Source of the DNA: an uncultured Bacteroidales bacterium
Lineage (GTDB): Bacteria; Bacteroidota; Bacteroidia; Bacteroidales; Paludibacteraceae
Direction: 5' to 3'
Assembly: GCA_946403215.1 (NCBI GenBank)
Contig: CAMIZG010000003.1
Coordinates: forward strand, 1-64,000
DNA length: 64,000 nt
The number at the start of each line of letters is the position of its first letter. The stretch's first letter is position 1. Positions 36,868 through 44,020 of the stretch are shown one piece after another. The notes beneath the pieces were generated by a model, which worked only from the letters and a program-made list of their open reading frames with translations, was not told the origin of the DNA and made no database searches. The translations under genes and the position numbers were made by a program.

Positions 36868-37551
36868 ATGAATACTATACCAATGAGAAAAGGACTTATT
36901 CTTTTTCTGCTGGCTGTTGCCACAACAGTCATGGCAGGGGAACATGCTTATCTGTGGGATACGGAGTTTCCTAACTACAAATCGCAGATTCCTTCGTCTG
37001 ATTTCACTACCGGTGACGGCTTGTTCCGCTTCACCAGCGACAAGGCGAATGGCATCAGCGGACCGCAGTTCGGTAGTGACAGCAAGGCCGGTCTGCTCTT
37101 GCGTTTGTATGCCGACAACACCCTGCGCATTGAGAGTCTGAGTGGTGAGCAGATGCTGTCTGTCACTTTTGTTATTGGCGGTAACGGTCATTATAAACTG
37201 GCGCATCTGACACCATCTGTCGGTCAGATGGGGGAACCGTATCTGGGCAAGGACGCCACGGATACATTCCGCGAGTACCGACTGTTCTGGAGCGGCGAGA
37301 CCGCTGATGTTACGTTTACGGTCGGGCATGAGTGCGAGTATGGTATTGATTGTGCGGATCAGGAGAAAGAAGGCGAACCGGGTACTTGCATGACCAAGCA
37401 GATTATCATCACCACTGCTGATACCCAGGATATTGTGACAGCCACAAACGCCCCGTCGGCAATCGTCCGAAAGGCTCTCCGCAACGGCCGGATTATCATT
37501 CTCCGTGGTGACAAGTCCTACACCCTCACCGGACAGGAGATGAAAAAATGA
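36868..37551 (+). CDS. Secreted protein of unknown function with conserved C-terminal tail
   Basis: 227 aa. The start may be 36868 or the ATG at 36883 (MRKGL...). Signal peptide of about 22 residues, then a beta-rich body with no recognised domain. Many Asp/Gly turns and three acidic cysteine-containing segments suggest an extracellular ligand-binding fold. It ends in GRIIILRGDKSYTLTGQEMKK, the tail also seen at 15459 and as a remnant at 8510. Its stop overlaps the next start (ATGA). Confidence 0.65.
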   Translation: MNTIPMRKGLILFLLAVATTVMAGEHAYLWDTEFPNYKSQIPSSDFTTGDGLFRFTSDKANGISGPQFGSDSKAGLLLRLYADNTLRIESLSGEQMLSVTFVIGGNGHYKLAHLTPSVGQMGEPYLGKDATDTFREYRLFWSGETADVTFTVGHECEYGIDCADQEKEGEPGTCMTKQIIITTADTQDIVTATNAPSAIVRKALRNGRIIILRGDKSYTLTGQEMKK

Positions 37552-38564
37552 GCAAACGCAATACTTATTTTCTGGTCACAGGCGCAGCGGGTTACCTCGG
37601 CTTGACGGTGACTAATCAGCTGATTGACAGAGGAGCCCATGTGCGGGCACTCGTTTTGAAGAACGATCCTGCGCGCCGATATATCCCTGCGGGGGTGGAT
37701 ATCTACGAGGGCGATCTGACGGACAAAGAGACCCTGCGCGCTTTCTTCCTTCTGCCGCAAGGAGCGGAAGGGCGCGTGCTGCATATCGCCGGTATTGTCA
37801 CCGGTGATCCGGAGTTCAACCAAAAAGTGTTTGATGTCAATGTCGGCGGAACGAGGAACATCATCGACTTGTGTCTGGAAACGCCCGGAATCACGCGAAT
37901 GGTCTATTGTTCGAGCACAGGTGCCATTCCGGACCAACCGATCGGAACGGCGACGCACGAGGTGAATCATTTTGACCCGGCATTGGTGCCCGGGTGTTAT
38001 GCACAGACGAAAGCCATTGCCTCGCAAGAGGTGCTGGACGCCTGTCATCAGAAAGGCTTGCATGCCTGTATCGTCCATCCCAGCGGCATCATGGGACCGG
38101 GTGACCTTGCGTACGGAGAGATTACGAAAACGCTTGTCCGTGTGCTGCGCGGAGAACTGCCTGTGGGCATTGACGGGGATTTCAACCTATGCGATGTGCG
38201 GGACCTGGCGAATGGTATCATCAACGCGGCGGAGAAAGGGCGGGACGGCGAGTGTTATATCCTTGCGAATGAACCGGTTACGTTCAAGGCGTTCAGTGAT
38301 ATGGCTCTGGAAGCTATCGGCGGCAGGAAGATACATATTTTTCTGCCTATTCCTCTGGTGATGACGGTGGCGAAGATGTTGGAAGCGCTGTCTATGATAA
38401 CCGGCAAGAAACCGCTTCTGCCCAGTTTCTATATCTCCCAGTTGGCAAAAAACAACTGTTTTGACTCCACCAAGGCGCGCAAGGAACTGGACTATCGCTG
38501 CCGTCCGTATCAGGAGACCATCACCGACCATATCCGATGGATGCAGTCAGAAGGACTTTTATAA
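37548..38564 (+). CDS. NAD(P)-dependent epimerase/reductase (extended SDR)
   Basis: 338 aa Rossmann protein with VTGAAGYLG at the start and catalytic Tyr and Lys in CYAQTKAIAS. Substrate-side DVRDLANGI and a C-terminal half of the dihydroflavonol-reductase-like type follow. Substrate unknown. It is the last intact gene before the accessory island, translationally coupled to the secreted protein. Confidence 0.88.
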   Translation: MSKRNTYFLVTGAAGYLGLTVTNQLIDRGAHVRALVLKNDPARRYIPAGVDIYEGDLTDKETLRAFFLLPQGAEGRVLHIAGIVTGDPEFNQKVFDVNVGGTRNIIDLCLETPGITRMVYCSSTGAIPDQPIGTATHEVNHFDPALVPGCYAQTKAIASQEVLDACHQKGLHACIVHPSGIMGPGDLAYGEITKTLVRVLRGELPVGIDGDFNLCDVRDLANGIINAAEKGRDGECYILANEPVTFKAFSDMALEAIGGRKIHIFLPIPLVMTVAKMLEALSMITGKKPLLPSFYISQLAKNNCFDSTKARKELDYRCRPYQETITDHIRWMQSEGLL

Positions 38565-38584
38565 GCCTTCTTTCACCTTTCACT

Positions 38585-38689
38585 TTGCGCCGCTTCCTCC
38601 GGCAGTATGCGCCTCAGATGCCTCGTACCGCCTTGCGCTATGCGATAGAGCGGATGCCCGAAGCCGAGCGCAAAGCCTGGATGAGTTAG
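38585..38689 (+). pseudogene. 3' fragment of a DNA alkylation-repair (AlkD-like) gene
   Basis: One frame from about 38585 to the stop at 38687 reads LRRFLRQYAPQMPRTALRYA and then IERMPEAERKAWMS. This matches the last helices of the HEAT-repeat AlkD-like family. Nothing upstream continues it; the intact epimerase ends 20 nt before. A broken gene at the island edge. Confidence 0.55.
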
Positions 38690-38739
38690 ATAAAAAAGAG
38701 AAACATGGACTATCTGCCTAAGAATCCGGCCATACTGGT

Positions 38740-38814
38740 GTCAAGTATTACTCCACGCTCCGCGGCTTCATCATCGGCCAATTGAGGCTGCAGCAGAAGA
38801 AAGAAGGGGAATAA
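38740..38814 (+). repeat. Array border copy A (3' end of the 40773 gene)
   Basis: Encodes VKYYSTLRGFIIGQLRLQQK and KEGE then stop, nearly identical to the end of the intact gene at 40773-41180. Only the last 25 codons are present. Confidence 0.85.
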
Positions 38815-38832
38815 AAGAGAAAAACTAATATT

Positions 38833-39433
38833 ATGGTAGATATAGAAAAAAGCACACCGGAGTTCGTAAGGCGTGACGGCATGATTGTAGATGCAGACTA
38901 CGTACAATGGTTAAATGACGTCAAAGCACGTTTCCGTGAAGGGCAAGCGCGTGCGGCTGTTAAGGTTAATACTGAGATGTTGCGCTTTTATTGGAGTATA
39001 GGGCGCGATCTCGTTGCGCTACGAGCAGAAACTCGGTGGGGAAGTGGCGTTGTTAAGCAATTTGCTTTTGATATGCGAGAGGCATTTCCTGCCGCTACTG
39101 GTTTCTCGTTCTCCAACGTTAAGTACATGAAACAATGGTACTCTTTTTATGCAGGGGACGAAAAAAGCCAACGGACCATTGGCCAAATTGCAAAAAGCCA
39201 ACAAGCCGTTGGCCAAATTCTATGTTACAGCAGCCGATGAGTTGTTACGAGGTGAAGGGGATAATCCATCTGTGGGCATAATAATCTGTAAAACGGCAAA
39301 GAAAACAGTTGTTGAGTGGTCTCTTAAAGGGATCCAAAAGCCGCTTGGTGTAGCTACTTATCAACTGGAACAAGTGGTAGAGCGCACAGTGAAGGAACTG
39401 GAGCAGCAAAAGAAAGAAAAAGACGAAAAATAG
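38833..39433 (+). pseudogene. DUF1016 (YhcG-type) nuclease gene, deleted and frameshifted
   Basis: The first part (38833-39240) is the DUF1016 N-terminal domain: AAVKVNTEMLRFYWSIGRDL, WGSGVVKQFAFDMREAFP, GFSFSNVKYMKQWY. The second part (39149-39433, another frame) is the end of the nuclease domain: GEGDNPSVGIIICKTAKKTVVE, GVATYQLEQVVERT, KDEK. The middle, about 150 residues with the PD-(D/E)XK core, is gone. The join lies in a 30-bp duplication of AAAAAGCCAAC...GGCCAAATT. It lies between border copies A and B. Confidence 0.8.
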
Positions 39434-39553
39434 ATTTACTTATACGTTCCGAATGTGCCGAAAGACAAGTATTATAGTACGCTGCGTGGGTTTATCATCG
39501 GGCAAATGAAGGTACAGAAGAAAGAAGGGGATAAGAAATGTGGTCGAATTTGA
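39434..39553 (+). repeat. Array border copy B with upstream flank
   Basis: Directly after the DUF1016 stop, in the same frame, YVPNVPKDKYYSTLRGFIIG and QMKVQKKEGDKK follow. The 45 bp at 39416-39460 are identical to 45089-45133. Confidence 0.85.
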
Positions 39554-39602
39554 CCACTTTTAAGAGTTTAGTTTAAAGGCATCGAATTCGAGGGCTATAG
39601 CA

Positions 39603-39638
39603 ATTACTTGGGACATTACTTGGGACATTACTTGGGAC
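39603..39638. repeat. 12-bp tandem repeat
   Basis: ATTACTTGGGAC three times, then CCCAAG, which can pair with the last CTTGGG. Confidence 0.85.
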
Positions 39639-39662
39639 ACCCAAGACAAGTCTTATAAAAAG

Positions 39663-39696
39663 AACAGGCCAAACGTGGAGTAGGGTCTGTTTTTTG
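39663..39696 (+). terminator. Terminator T1 of the array
   Basis: Stem AACAGGCC/GGTCTGTT with a GTGGAGTAG-containing loop and a T-run. Nearly identical to the terminator at 40452. Confidence 0.8.
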
Positions 39697-39821
39697 TTTT
39701 TATGGGGTGAAAAGCATGCAAAAGATGGAAGAAGTTTCTTCTCTTTCAGCAGTCGGACGATAATTTTTGTAACCGTTTGCACTGAATGCGTGCAGACGAA
39801 GTGAACAAAGCACAAACACCA

Positions 39822-39926
39822 ATTCAAAAGCATCCAAGCTATAATATAGCCTGTTTCAAAATAATCCAAGTCGATTCAAAAGCATCCAAGCCGATGCACA
39901 GTCACTGAATCAAAAACATCCAAGCC
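39822..39926. repeat. Interspersed 19-bp repeat, 4 copies
   Basis: Copies start at 39822, 39854, 39874 and 39908, each about ATTCAAAAGCATCCAAGCC with 1-4 changes, at spacings of 32, 20 and 34 bp. No cas gene nearby and spacers are of uneven length. Confidence 0.75.
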
Positions 39927-39976
39927 GACTGAAAACTCGGTTTTTTTGTTGCGGGAAACATTATTTTGGCAAATCA

Positions 39977-40008
39977 CTTGCATTTGTCAGATTTTTTTCG
40001 TAACTTTG
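39977..40008 (+). promoter_or_regulatory. Promoter of the 47-aa ORF
   Basis: TAACTTTG at 40001-40008; CTTG at 39977-39980, 20 nt upstream. Confidence 0.7.
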
Positions 40009-40025
40009 CAGTCGAATTCAAAAAT

Positions 40026-40169
40026 ATGAAAACAATGTCCATACAAGAAATGCAACAGAGGCAGATGCAATATATTGCAGAGCAGTCTATGTGTGCAATT
40101 GACTACCAATGGGAGATCGAGCACCATCGTCAAATGCACGAAGCCTACGAGCGCAGCTTGAAGGCCTAA
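40026..40169 (+). CDS. 47-aa ORF, unknown
   Basis: ATG 18 nt after a good promoter. Gln/Met-rich helical sequence (IQEMQQRQMQYIAEQSM) ending SLKA. It overlaps the first bases of the polyvalent-protein remnant in another frame. It could be a small protein or the start of a gene interrupted by recombination. Confidence 0.4.
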   Translation: MKTMSIQEMQQRQMQYIAEQSMCAIDYQWEIEHHRQMHEAYERSLKA

Positions 40170-40368
40170 GCCGTTTGTTCCCAATGCGCGTTTTGCTACA
40201 GATACTGAGATTGCAGAATATATGCAAAGCATTGGGTTTAAGCCAACTTCAAAAGAAGGAGAATATGAGAACGAACAATATATTGTTTCAGATCTCAAGC
40301 CCAAGAATGTGATATGCAATGCGTCTAATGATGTTTTTGTGATTGACGCAGAAGTACAAGCAAAATAA
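40162..40368 (+). pseudogene. C-terminal fragment of a polyvalent-protein kinase-like domain
   Basis: In one frame the sequence reads FVPNARFATDTEIAEYM, GEYENEQYIVSDLKPKNVI and FVIDAEV then stop. This is the end of the kinase-like domain found in phage and plasmid polyvalent proteins. Nothing upstream continues it. Confidence 0.65.
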
Positions 40369-40451
40369 CTGCACTGCCCGATGAGCGAAAGAACAGAGGG
40401 ACAATTCAAAAACGAAGATTGCGTGCAATAATCGTGCCCTTCAGGGCTAAG

Positions 40452-40486
40452 AACAGACCAAGCGTGGAGTAGGGGCTGTTTTTTTT
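40452..40486 (+). terminator. Terminator T2 of the array
   Basis: Stem AACAGACC/GGGCTGTT with G-U pairing, T-run of 8. A near-copy of the terminator at 39663. Confidence 0.8.
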
Positions 40487-40545
40487 GTAATTATACTCAA
40501 AAATTGAGCAAAAATCAGAAATTCGCATATATAATGCAAATTTAT

Positions 40546-40574
40546 TTGCATATGTCATTTTTTTTGTATCTTTG
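40546..40574 (+). promoter_or_regulatory. Promoter of the intact anchor gene
   Basis: TTTG at 40546-40549 and TATCTTTG at 40567-40574 with 17 nt between. A leader of about 190 nt follows, with a hairpin at 40658-40682 (CTGCTAAAT/ATTTAGCAG) and the repeat at 40688. Confidence 0.7.
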
Positions 40575-40687
40575 TATGCTAATTGTGTGCAGAAGGGTAG
40601 TCTTTGGGAGTTTTGTGAACTTCATAGAAAGACAGCACGAATCATCGCATGATATTGCTGCTAAATAGCAGTCATTTAGCAGTCAAA

Positions 40688-40732
40688 CACGACAACGACA
40701 CGTAAACGAGACGTAAACGACACGAAAACGGA
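40688..40732 (+). repeat. Short direct repeats in the anchor leader
   Basis: Units of the type ACGACACGTAAACG and GAGACGTAAACG repeat with changes about 3.5 times, ending 40 nt before the ATG at 40773. Confidence 0.6.
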
Positions 40733-40772
40733 CTGTTCCGTTATCGATGGAAATACATAAGAATACAATCAG

Positions 40773-41180
40773 ATGGCAAAAGCTGAATTGGACATATTAT
40801 TGGATAAGTTGAGCGGAAGGCTGACGGGTGACAGCAAGTTCTATACTACGCACCGGCATGGGAAGACAATCATCAGCAATTATCCGTTGCACCGTGACCC
40901 GAAGACGACGACTGAAGGTCAGCGGGCGAACAGCAATGCGTTCGGGCAGGTGGTGAAGCAATGCAAGGTTGAGATGAACGATCCGGAACGGCTGGCATAC
41001 TGGACGGAGCGTTATGAGGCGTACAAGAAAGCAGCCAACAAGAACCAAGCAAAAGCCAATGCGGAGTTCTTCGGAATGACAAACGGAGTGCCGAATGTGT
41101 CGGCGGATAAGTATTATGAAACGCTACGTGGGTTTATCATCGGGCAATTGAGGGTGCAACAAAAGAAAGAAGGGGAATAA
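40773..41180 (+). CDS. Uncharacterised 135-aa protein, intact anchor of the cassette array
   Basis: 135 aa, basic, soluble. Helical end segments flank a charged middle: EGQRANSNAFGQVVKQCKVE, then PERLAYWTERYEAYKKAANK, and a C-terminal stretch SADKYYETLRGFIIGQLRVQ with QKKEGE. It has its own promoter and a long repeat-bearing leader. The last 24-25 codons recur at four other places (A at 38740, B at 39434, C at 43929, D at 45107), two of them just before DUF1016 genes and two just after. It resembles in layout the 133-aa protein at 11375. No function known. Confidence 0.7.
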   Translation: MAKAELDILLDKLSGRLTGDSKFYTTHRHGKTIISNYPLHRDPKTTTEGQRANSNAFGQVVKQCKVEMNDPERLAYWTERYEAYKKAANKNQAKANAEFFGMTNGVPNVSADKYYETLRGFIIGQLRVQQKKEGE

Positions 41181-41397
41181 GAGAGAAGAAAAATTCAAAA
41201 AAGGAACAGGCCAAGGCGCAGATGATGTGAGGAGTATTGAAAAAAGGACCAAGCCAAGAAACCAAGAAAGTGAGAGGGGGCTCAAAAAAGGAACAGGTTA
41301 TGGCGTAAGAATAGGCGGGGTTTGTTGTCGGTTTTGTTTGCGGAAATGAGCCAAGGCGATGAAAAATGCAGAAAAATGAAAGAATATGGCAAAAACA

Positions 41398-41429
41398 TTT
41401 GTTTTTGTCATTTATTTTTTGTAACTTTG
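41398..41429 (+). promoter_or_regulatory. Promoter of the 63-aa ORF and probably the ATPase pair
   Basis: TTTG at 41398-41401 and TAACTTTG at 41422-41429 with 20 nt between; the next ATG is 41456. Between 41181 and this site the DNA holds three degenerate AAAAGGAACAGG-type copies related to the array terminators. Confidence 0.85.
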
Positions 41430-41455
41430 TGGGCAGAATAGTATATTTGAAAAAA

Positions 41456-41647
41456 ATGGAGAAAGAAATCTTTATTGATTTGCTCAACAAGAGTATGCGA
41501 GAAACGGAACAACGCATGCTCTCGATGGGGCGAATTCCACAATCAACTACACGCAAAGATGCTTTAAAGCAAGTGGCCATGCAGCAGCGTGCAAAGGTGG
41601 CTTGCAAACAGGGATGCATCGATAAGATAAGTAATCATCAATATTGA
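41456..41647 (+). CDS. 63-aa ORF before the ATPase-TOPRIM pair
   Basis: 63 aa with an acidic helical start (MEKEIFIDLLNKSMRETEQRM) and basic end. It lies behind a perfect promoter and 83 nt before the ATPase gene, so it may be a small partner such as an inhibitor or antitoxin-like protein. No family recognised. Confidence 0.5.
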   Translation: MEKEIFIDLLNKSMRETEQRMLSMGRIPQSTTRKDALKQVAMQQRAKVACKQGCIDKISNHQY

Positions 41648-41730
41648 TTGTCGAGGACAATCACTTCGTTGGCAATTACTAAATTTTAAGCAAAAAGATA
41701 TCCAACTCCGCCGCGTTGCCGGAATAGAGT

Positions 41731-43134
41731 ATGGGTGATATAAATTTTGGTGCTATGATAACTTTTATTAAAATTAATGGTTTTAAATCCTTTCAAGATT
41801 TTAAAATGGAATTTACACCATTAACAATTGTTGCAGGTGCAAATGCCGCTGGAAAGAGTAATCTATTTGACGCATTGCGTTTGTTATCCCGATTAGCAGA
41901 GGTAGATAGAATTCATACTGCATTTCGTGAAGAACAGCGCGGTGAAATGCGCGAACTGTTTACGCAATATGATAATGGTTTATGCGCAGATGTGATGGAA
42001 TTTGTTGTAGAGATGTTGGTTAACAAAAGCATCACGGATGCATGGGGTGCATCTGAAACATTAAAATATACAAGATTGCATTATGAGCTAAAAATCCGTC
42101 ATTTTATAAATGATAACGGTTTGGAAGATTTGGAAGTAATTCATGAGAGTTTAATTACAATAAAACACAAAGAGGATAACTGGGTGAAGCTGATTCCAAA
42201 AGAAACATTGGATATATGGCGCCCCAAAGTGGTTACCGGTAAACGTGGTGTACCGTATATTAAAACGGAGTTGCAAGAAGGTCTCCCCGTTGTGATTGTT
42301 CCTCAAGACGGAAAACAAGGAAACAAACGAAGCATCATCCTAAAACATGCAACACGAACTATTTTGAGTAGTTTTGATTCGGTTGACTTCCCGCATATAT
42401 TGGCAGCTAAAGAGGAAATGAGAAGTTGGAGATTCTTGCAATTGAATCCTGAAGATCTGCGTCAGCCAACAAGTAAAAAGACCGGAGAAGATACCATTTC
42501 TTTTTCCGGCAAGAATTTAGCTGCAGCTCTATATCGAATTAAGCAGAAGGATTCGTACGCACTAGTGGAAATTTCTCGTAAGCTGAATCAGTTCATTCCT
42601 AATTATACAGATGTGATTGTTCAAGATGATATAGAAAACAAACAATATATTATATACCTTCGAGGAGAAGACGGGAAAGAGTATTCCTCTCGTGTCTTGT
42701 CTGAAGGAACTTTACGTGTAATGACGTTGTGTATATTGGAGCAGGATGAAAAGCATACAGGACTACTTTGTTTTGAAGAACCGGAAAACGGGATACATCC
42801 ATTTCGTATAAAAACAATGGTCGAATTATTGAAAGATTTATCTACAGATTTTACAGATACGGAATCACCACTTCGACAAGTAATCGTGAATACACACTCA
42901 CCTATTCTTGTAAAAGAAGTTAACAATTGGAAAAATGACAAGAATGTTTCGTTACATTTTGCTGCTATGAGGACTCGGGTATTAGAAATTGGAGATAAGA
43001 AGCAGAAAACGAAGGTTTCGATTATATTACCCGTTGAGAAAGATGGTCAGCTGACACTTAAATTCTCGGATCAAGACAGAAAACTATCTTTGCAAAATGT
43101 AACTGAATATTTAAGTTCACTAAATGAGAATTAA
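41731..43134 (+). CDS. SMC/RecF-like AAA ATPase of a two-gene defence-type module
   Basis: 467 aa (459 from the alternative ATG at 41755, where the family usually starts). ABC-type ATPase fold: FKSFQDF near the start, Walker A GANAAGKSN, a long divergent middle, signature LSEGTLR, Walker B LLCFEEPENGIHP, and NTHSP as the switch histidine. This is the AAA_15/AAA_21 group used in OLD-, PARIS- and Rlo-type systems. AT-rich relative to neighbours. It is followed 2 nt later by a TOPRIM-like gene. Confidence 0.85.
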   Translation: MGDINFGAMITFIKINGFKSFQDFKMEFTPLTIVAGANAAGKSNLFDALRLLSRLAEVDRIHTAFREEQRGEMRELFTQYDNGLCADVMEFVVEMLVNKSITDAWGASETLKYTRLHYELKIRHFINDNGLEDLEVIHESLITIKHKEDNWVKLIPKETLDIWRPKVVTGKRGVPYIKTELQEGLPVVIVPQDGKQGNKRSIILKHATRTILSSFDSVDFPHILAAKEEMRSWRFLQLNPEDLRQPTSKKTGEDTISFSGKNLAAALYRIKQKDSYALVEISRKLNQFIPNYTDVIVQDDIENKQYIIYLRGEDGKEYSSRVLSEGTLRVMTLCILEQDEKHTGLLCFEEPENGIHPFRIKTMVELLKDLSTDFTDTESPLRQVIVNTHSPILVKEVNNWKNDKNVSLHFAAMRTRVLEIGDKKQKTKVSIILPVEKDGQLTLKFSDQDRKLSLQNVTEYLSSLNEN

Positions 43135-43136
43135 TT

Positions 43137-43811
43137 ATGGGAGCCAGACAAGTTTTTGTGGGTTTTACTACTGAAGGGACAACAGACGCTCGATTCTTAC
43201 AAAAAATTGTTGAAAGAACCTTTGAGGACGTTGCGTTTGATTGTTCAAATGATGTTGAACCTGTTGTACAATTTTTAAAGGTTGACAAAACGGGATTGTC
43301 TTTTGTGGACTATGTATTAAAAGCTTCTAAGCAAGGAGTAGAAGAGTTAGGAATAGATATTTTATGCGTACATTCAGATGCAGACAACACTACTATCGAG
43401 GATGTAGTACAAAATAAAATCAATCCTGCTCAAAAAGCACTTGAAAGAGAAGAAGATAATATGGTATGTAAAGTAATAGTCCCAGCAATCCCTATACAAA
43501 TGATGGAGTCATGGATGTTAGCCGATAAAGACTTATTAAAAGCCGAAATAGGAACTAACATGACTGATGTTGAACTTGGTTTGCATCGTGCTCCCGAGTC
43601 AATTGCAGACCCCAAATTTGTTATAGAAGAAGCTATCCGCATATCACGAAGAGATATTGTAAAGCGAAGAAGAAAGGGGTTGAAAATAGGAGATATCTAT
43701 TTGTCAATGGGGCAGAAGGTTTCCATTGACAAGTTACAATTATTACCCTCGTATCAAAATTTTCAAGAAGGTGTTCGCCAAGCATATCGTAAACTTCATT
43801 TCCTTCAATAG
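43137..43811 (+). CDS. TOPRIM/DUF4276-like protein partnered with the ATPase
   Basis: 224 aa. The first strand and loop TTEGTTDARFL hold the TOPRIM-type glutamate, and LCVHSDADNTT the DxD pair. A later PIQMMESWMLADKDLLK is the DUF4276 hallmark. This is the probable effector nuclease of an ATPase-TOPRIM pair. The product is short, and its 3' end is followed by array border copy C. Confidence 0.75.
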   Translation: MGARQVFVGFTTEGTTDARFLQKIVERTFEDVAFDCSNDVEPVVQFLKVDKTGLSFVDYVLKASKQGVEELGIDILCVHSDADNTTIEDVVQNKINPAQKALEREEDNMVCKVIVPAIPIQMMESWMLADKDLLKAEIGTNMTDVELGLHRAPESIADPKFVIEEAIRISRRDIVKRRRKGLKIGDIYLSMGQKVSIDKLQLLPSYQNFQEGVRQAYRKLHFLQ

Positions 43812-43928
43812 TGAAACTCTTCTGGAATTCAATCAATTAGACAAGACAACCCTTGGGGGCATAACGGGAAACTACATTCAGACAAACGTAAGATTAGCGA
43901 TAGATGGAGTGCTGAATGGTCGGCTGAC

Positions 43929-44000
43929 AAGCACAATAGTAGGCTGCGCGGGTTTATTATCGGGCAACTGAGGGTACAGCAAAAGAAAGAAGGGGAATAA
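43929..44000 (+). repeat. Array border copy C
   Basis: Encodes DKHNSRLRGFIIGQLRVQQK and KEGE then stop; ends 20 nt before the ATG of the intact DUF1016 gene. 43812-43928 has no gene I can support. Confidence 0.85.
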
Positions 44001-44020
44001 AGGAGAAAATAATAAAGACG

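Noticed and set aside
33991..37329. A 1112-codon open frame on the minus strand opposite leuS
   Set aside because: leuS is a certain gene on the plus strand with all motifs. The reverse frame has no recognisable domain and an odd His/Arg/Val-rich composition; codon bias of the GC-rich gene leaves it open.
39160..39220. Another GGCCAAT heptamer block in the DUF1016 pseudogene
   Set aside because: Units resemble the heptamer (AGCCAAC, TGGCCAA), but the repeat length here is about 30 bp and spacing is irregular; treated as a duplication at the deletion point.
39822..39926. Possible CRISPR array
   Set aside because: Only four degenerate 19-bp units, uneven spacing of 20-34 bp and no cas genes in the window.
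43726..43971. An 81-codon frame overlapping the end of the TOPRIM gene and border copy C
   Set aside because: It reads through border copy C in a wrong frame, and no start signal is visible.
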